DNA from: Konateibacter massiliensis
GTDB taxonomy: Bacteria; Bacillota; Clostridia; Lachnospirales; Lachnospiraceae
NCBI RefSeq assembly: GCF_900184995.1
Contig: NZ_LT860099.1
Coordinates: 2,936,829 to 3,000,828 of the forward strand
Length of the DNA stretch: 64,000 nt
Direction of reading: 5' to 3'
The position numbers were made by a program, and so were the translations under genes. This document shows, piece after piece, positions 61,329-64,000 of this stretch. The notes beneath the pieces are model-generated. The model had not been told where the DNA came from and did no database searches. It was given only the letters and a program-made list of their open reading frames with translations. Position 1 is the stretch's first letter, and each line of letters starts with the position of its first letter.

Positions 61329-62009
61329 ATGAAAGTACGTCGAAAACATGCAGGTGAAGCGGCAAGAGAATATGCACTATCTGTTATAAAAGAGAATATT
61401 ATATCGTTTGATTTGGCTCCGGGCTCTTCTATTAATATTAACGAATTGGCAGCACAGCTTGGGATAAGCAGAACACCGATACGAGAAGCAATATTGGAGC
61501 TGAGCAATGAGAAAATAATAGAAGTATATCCGCAGATCGGAAGCATGGTATCTTATGTAGATTTTGAGATTGCCAATGATGCCAGATTTGTGCGGCTTGC
61601 GATTGAGCGTGCCGTAATTGAGGAGGCATGTGAAAGAGCAACGCAGCAGGATATTGAAGAGTTACAGCTAATGCTGAAAATGCAGGAGTTGTATTTGGAA
61701 AATGGCTCTGCAGCACAAGTTTTGGAACAGGACAATGATTTCCATAGGAAGTTGTTTGAAATCGGAGGCAAGGAAGCAGCATTTTTTGTCAAAGATTATC
61801 TGTCTATCCATTTTGACAGGATACGAAGTTTGCGTCTAAACGCAATCCGTGACAGTAAGACTGTGAATGAACATCGAGCGATTGTTGAGGCAGTGAAAAA
61901 TAAGGACAAGGAAATGGCAAGAAGTGCGATTGATAAGCATTTGAGCGGCTATTCCTTGGAAGAGCAAACACAGATGAGGGAGAAATACCCTCAATACTTT
62001 AAAAAGTAA
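61329..62009 (+). CDS. GntR family regulator, FCD (FadR) subfamily
   Basis: The 226-residue protein has an N-terminal winged helix (about 10-70, ININELAAQLGISRTPIREAILEL) and a helical FCD ligand domain (about 75-215) with metal-ligand candidates in EQDNDFHRKLFE and the NEHRAIVEAVKNKDKEMARSAIDKH motif. FCD regulators usually sense small organic acids or sugar acids. The gene follows the transporter-enzyme operon and has its own promoter whose operator resembles that of the transporter operon. It likely represses both until the substrate or a metabolite binds. Confidence 0.94.
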   Translation: MKVRRKHAGEAAREYALSVIKENIISFDLAPGSSININELAAQLGISRTPIREAILELSNEKIIEVYPQIGSMVSYVDFEIANDARFVRLAIERAVIEEACERATQQDIEELQLMLKMQELYLENGSAAQVLEQDNDFHRKLFEIGGKEAAFFVKDYLSIHFDRIRSLRLNAIRDSKTVNEHRAIVEAVKNKDKEMARSAIDKHLSGYSLEEQTQMREKYPQYFKK

Positions 62010-62051
62010 AAAAACAGATGCACTCTGAATTTCGGAGGCGTCTGTTTTTTT
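62008..62051 (+). terminator. Terminator of gntR
   Basis: AAAAAACAGATGC (62009-62021) pairs with GCGTCTGTTTTTT (62038-62050), allowing one wobble; the T-run is at 62045-62051. Confidence 0.88.
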
Positions 62052-62081
62052 ATATCACAGGAAATTCTTGTAATATAAAAA
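62052..62081 (+). repeat. Terminator-abutting repeat, fragment D
   Basis: ATATCACAGGAAATT begins at the end of the gntR T-tract and differs at one position from the start of copy B (43190). A short CTTG follows, then ATATAAAAA as in copy B after the first hairpin, as if the return arm were deleted. Confidence 0.5.
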
Positions 62082-62093
62082 ATAAATAACTTG

Positions 62094-62122
62094 TTGACAA
62101 CTCAACTATATTGTATTAAAAT
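62094..62122 (+). promoter_or_regulatory. Sigma-A promoter of marR-ABC exporter
   Basis: TTGACA (62094-62099), 17 bp, TAAAAT (62117-62122). The start site would lie within the tandem repeat that follows. Confidence 0.82.
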
Positions 62123-62123
62123 A

Positions 62124-62153
62124 GTTAGAAGTTAAACTGTTAGAAATCAAACT
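62124..62153 (+). promoter_or_regulatory. Tandem 15-bp direct repeat, candidate MarR operator
   Basis: GTTAGAAGTTAAACT (62124-62138) is followed directly by GTTAGAAATCAAACT (62139-62153), with 13 of 15 positions the same. It starts two bases after the -10 box and ends 18 bp before the marR ATG. Confidence 0.6.
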
Positions 62154-62171
62154 AATAAGAAAGGGGAAATT

Positions 62172-62615
62172 ATGCACGATAAATGTGAACAGAAACGTAT
62201 AAGTAAAGTAATAATCGATTTATCCTACCAACTCAAAAGAGACCTTGACGCAGCAGCGGCAAAGCATGGTCTTACAAGAATGCAGGCGGTCGTTATAAAA
62301 CATCTGGAGGAGGAGACCCAAAAAGGGGATGTCTTTCAAAAGGATATAGAAAAGGAATTTCGCATCAGGAAGTCCTCGGTTACAAGCGTTTTACAGCTGC
62401 TGGAAAAGAACGGATATATTGTGCGCGAGAGCGGAAAAGAAGATGCTAGACTGAAAAAAATTGTTTTAACGGATAAGGCGAAGACTGCAAATGCCATGAT
62501 TGGCAATACACTTGAGAGAAGAGAAGAGAAACTGAATCAGATATTATCAGAAGAAGAGAAAAAATACTTTTTTCAGGTGGCTGAAAAAATAGCAGAGACA
62601 TTGGAAGGAAATTAG
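62172..62615 (+). CDS. MarR family transcriptional regulator
   Basis: The 147-residue winged-helix protein has RDLDAAAAKHGLTRMQAVVIKHL, the recognition region EKEFRIRKSSVTSVLQLLEKNGYI and the wing with DARLKKIVLTDKA, the DxR motif of MarR proteins. AAGGGGAAAT precedes the ATG. It is followed 13 bp later by an ABC exporter gene, the usual arrangement for a drug- or stress-responsive efflux operon under local repression. Confidence 0.94.
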   Translation: MHDKCEQKRISKVIIDLSYQLKRDLDAAAAKHGLTRMQAVVIKHLEEETQKGDVFQKDIEKEFRIRKSSVTSVLQLLEKNGYIVRESGKEDARLKKIVLTDKAKTANAMIGNTLERREEKLNQILSEEEKKYFFQVAEKIAETLEGN

Positions 62616-62628
62616 AACGGAGGAATCT

Positions 62629-64000
62629 ATGATTAAAAAACTATACAGCTATATCGGTGAATTTAAGAAGGATACTTTTCTGACACCGGTATTCATTATG
62701 TTTGAAGTAATATTTGAAATTATTATCCCGACGCTGATGGCGCTCATTATTGACAAGGGACTTGAAAACGGGGATATCAATTATGTGATAAGAATCGGAG
62801 TTGTGATGGTTGTAATATCACTGTTATCTCTGGCGAGCGGAGCGTTGGCGGGAAAATTTGCAGCGACTGCATCGGCGGGCTTTGCAAGAAATTTAAGAAG
62901 GAGCATGTATGAAAATATTCAGGAATTTTCCTTCTCAAATATTGATAAATATTCAACGGCAGGATTGATTACAAGACTGACAACCGACGTCACAAATGTA
63001 CAGAATGCATTTCAGATGATTGTCAGAACTTGTGTGAGAGCACCGTTTATGCTTATCAGTGCGATGGCTATGTCCTTTATTATCAATGCAAGGCTTGCGG
63101 TTATCTTTTTGATTGCGACAATTTTCCTTGGAACTGCCCTGTACTTCATTATGACAGGTGTGCACCCGTATTTCGTTCAGGTGTTTAAAAAGTATGATGA
63201 CTTAAATGCCAGCGTGCAGGAGAACTTAACCGGTATTCGCGTGGTAAAGGCATATGTAAGGGAAGAGCATGAGGTTATAAAATTTGAAAAGGCATCTAGG
63301 GTTCTGTATGAATTATTTATAAAGGCAGAAAAAATTATTATATTAAACAGCCCGCTTATGCAGTTTACAATGTACACCTGTATCATGCTCCTGTCATGGT
63401 TTGGCGCAAAGCTGATAGTAGGTGGCTCCTTGGGAACCGGGCAGCTCATGAGCTTTTTTACCTATGCGACAAGTATTTTGATGAGCCTTATGATGATATC
63501 CATGATTTTTGTCATGGTAATCATGGCAAGATCCTCCTCAGAGCGTATCGTTGAGGTGCTTGAGGAAAAAAGTGATTTGGTAAATATAGAAAAGCCAAAC
63601 TTCAAGGTGAAGGATGGCTCAATTGAGATGAAAGACGTAGCATTTAGCTACAGCAATGATTTAGATAAGCTTGTGTTAAGCGATATCAATCTGTCCATTA
63701 AATCTGGTGAGACAATCGGAATTATCGGCGGTACGGGTAGTGCGAAATCCTCCCTTGTACAGCTTATACCAAGGCTCTACGATGTTATACAGGGAAGTGT
63801 GAAGGTTGGCGGTGTTGACGTGCGGGAATATGACATTGAGACACTTCGCAATGAAGTATCAATGGTATTGCAGAAGAATGTATTGTTTTCAGGCACGATT
63901 AAAGAGAACTTAAGATGGGGCAAGCAGGATGCGACAGAGGAAGAGATTATCAGAGTCTGCCGGCTTGCACAGGCAAGTGAATTTATTGAGAAACTGCCGG
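62629..64000 (+). CDS. ABC exporter half-transporter, cut by the window end
   Basis: The ATG at 62629 follows CGGAGG. The visible 457 residues start MIKKLYSYIGEFKKDTFLTPV and hold a six-segment membrane domain (about 15-300) with SVQENLTGIRVVKAYVREEHE, the usual coupling region, then an ATPase domain from about 335. Walker A is GGTGSAKS (367-374), where A372 replaces the usual glycine before lysine. The Q-loop (SMVLQKNVLFSGTIKENLRWG) is seen; the signature and Walker B lie beyond base 64000. The family is multidrug/lipid exporters that often occur as two adjacent half-transporters. It shares a transcript with marR. Confidence 0.93.
   Translation, partial: MIKKLYSYIGEFKKDTFLTPVFIMFEVIFEIIIPTLMALIIDKGLENGDINYVIRIGVVMVVISLLSLASGALAGKFAATASAGFARNLRRSMYENIQEFSFSNIDKYSTAGLITRLTTDVTNVQNAFQMIVRTCVRAPFMLISAMAMSFIINARLAVIFLIATIFLGTALYFIMTGVHPYFVQVFKKYDDLNASVQENLTGIRVVKAYVREEHEVIKFEKASRVLYELFIKAEKIIILNSPLMQFTMYTCIMLLSWFGAKLIVGGSLGTGQLMSFFTYATSILMSLMMISMIFVMVIMARSSSERIVEVLEEKSDLVNIEKPNFKVKDGSIEMKDVAFSYSNDLDKLVLSDINLSIKSGETIGIIGGTGSAKSSLVQLIPRLYDVIQGSVKVGGVDVREYDIETLRNEVSMVLQKNVLFSGTIKENLRWGKQDATEEEIIRVCRLAQASEFIEKLP

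Noticed and set aside
62953-63449. Minus-strand frames opposite the ABC exporter
   Set aside because: The plus strand encodes a clear ABC exporter open to the window end; the antisense frames have no motifs.

Overview
The window reads as part of a chromosome of a low-to-moderate-GC, anaerobic Firmicute, most likely a gut Lachnospiraceae. The evidence is the lineage-typical small families (DUF4250, DUF4364, a DUF6142-like protein), strong AGGAGG ribosome sites with some GTG and TTG starts, an oxygen-independent class III ribonucleotide reductase, PyrK/PyrD-B pyrimidine synthesis, class III fructose-bisphosphatase and several plant-polysaccharide hydrolases. Species cannot be fixed from sequence alone. 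No rRNA, tRNA, CRISPR array, prophage or complete transposase gene was seen.

Layout. 1-8.4 kb: the 3' part of clpB, an HD-GYP-like protein, DUF4250, a polysaccharide deacetylase, rarA, and on the minus strand DUF4364, a TIGR01212 radical-SAM protein and malic enzyme. 8.5-10.8 kb: a lysine riboswitch with terminator, then dapA-dapB. 10.8-14.7 kb: Leloir genes galK-galE-galT. 14.7-19.9 kb: a MITE-like palindromic element, a TPR lipoprotein, hflX, and nrdD behind a pair of NrdR boxes. 20-24 kb: a signal-less subtilase and a divergent AraC regulator/GH105 pair. 24-28.9 kb: pyrC-F-K-D-E and a 50-residue membrane peptide. 28.9-31.8 kb: VanZ, a DUF6142-like protein and an M29-type aminopeptidase with a long N-terminal extension. 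31.9-36.7 kb: purK-E-M-N-D. 36.8-43.1 kb: GH115-like and GH42 enzymes, then fbp. 43.4-47.8 kb: a Gld-type ABC system (ATPase, permease, GldG-like, DUF4340) followed by a Thr-rich lipoprotein. 47.9-54.6 kb: an orphan eukaryotic-type HisA, a cold-shock protein, gmd-fcl, nitroreductase/ArsR, and oleate hydratase. 54.7-62 kb: a sugar-type ABC importer with a fused ATPase-permease, a cyclase-family hydrolase, a zinc alcohol dehydrogenase and a GntR/FCD regulator. 62-64 kb: MarR and the start of an ABC exporter, cut by the window end.

Most of the window is biosynthesis and sugar metabolism. Galactose freed by the GH42 enzyme could feed the gal operon, and GH105 and GH115 point to pectin and glucuronoxylan. 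The most unusual material is between genes. One repeat family abuts the T-tracts of intrinsic terminators (two full copies, two 5' fragments). A second, 34-nt hairpin repeat occurs three times. One element has 17-bp terminal inverted repeats and an apparent 8-bp target duplication. The least ordinary gene locus is the 54.7-62 kb transporter cluster, where the transporter promoter and the gntR promoter carry nearly the same operator over the -10 box.
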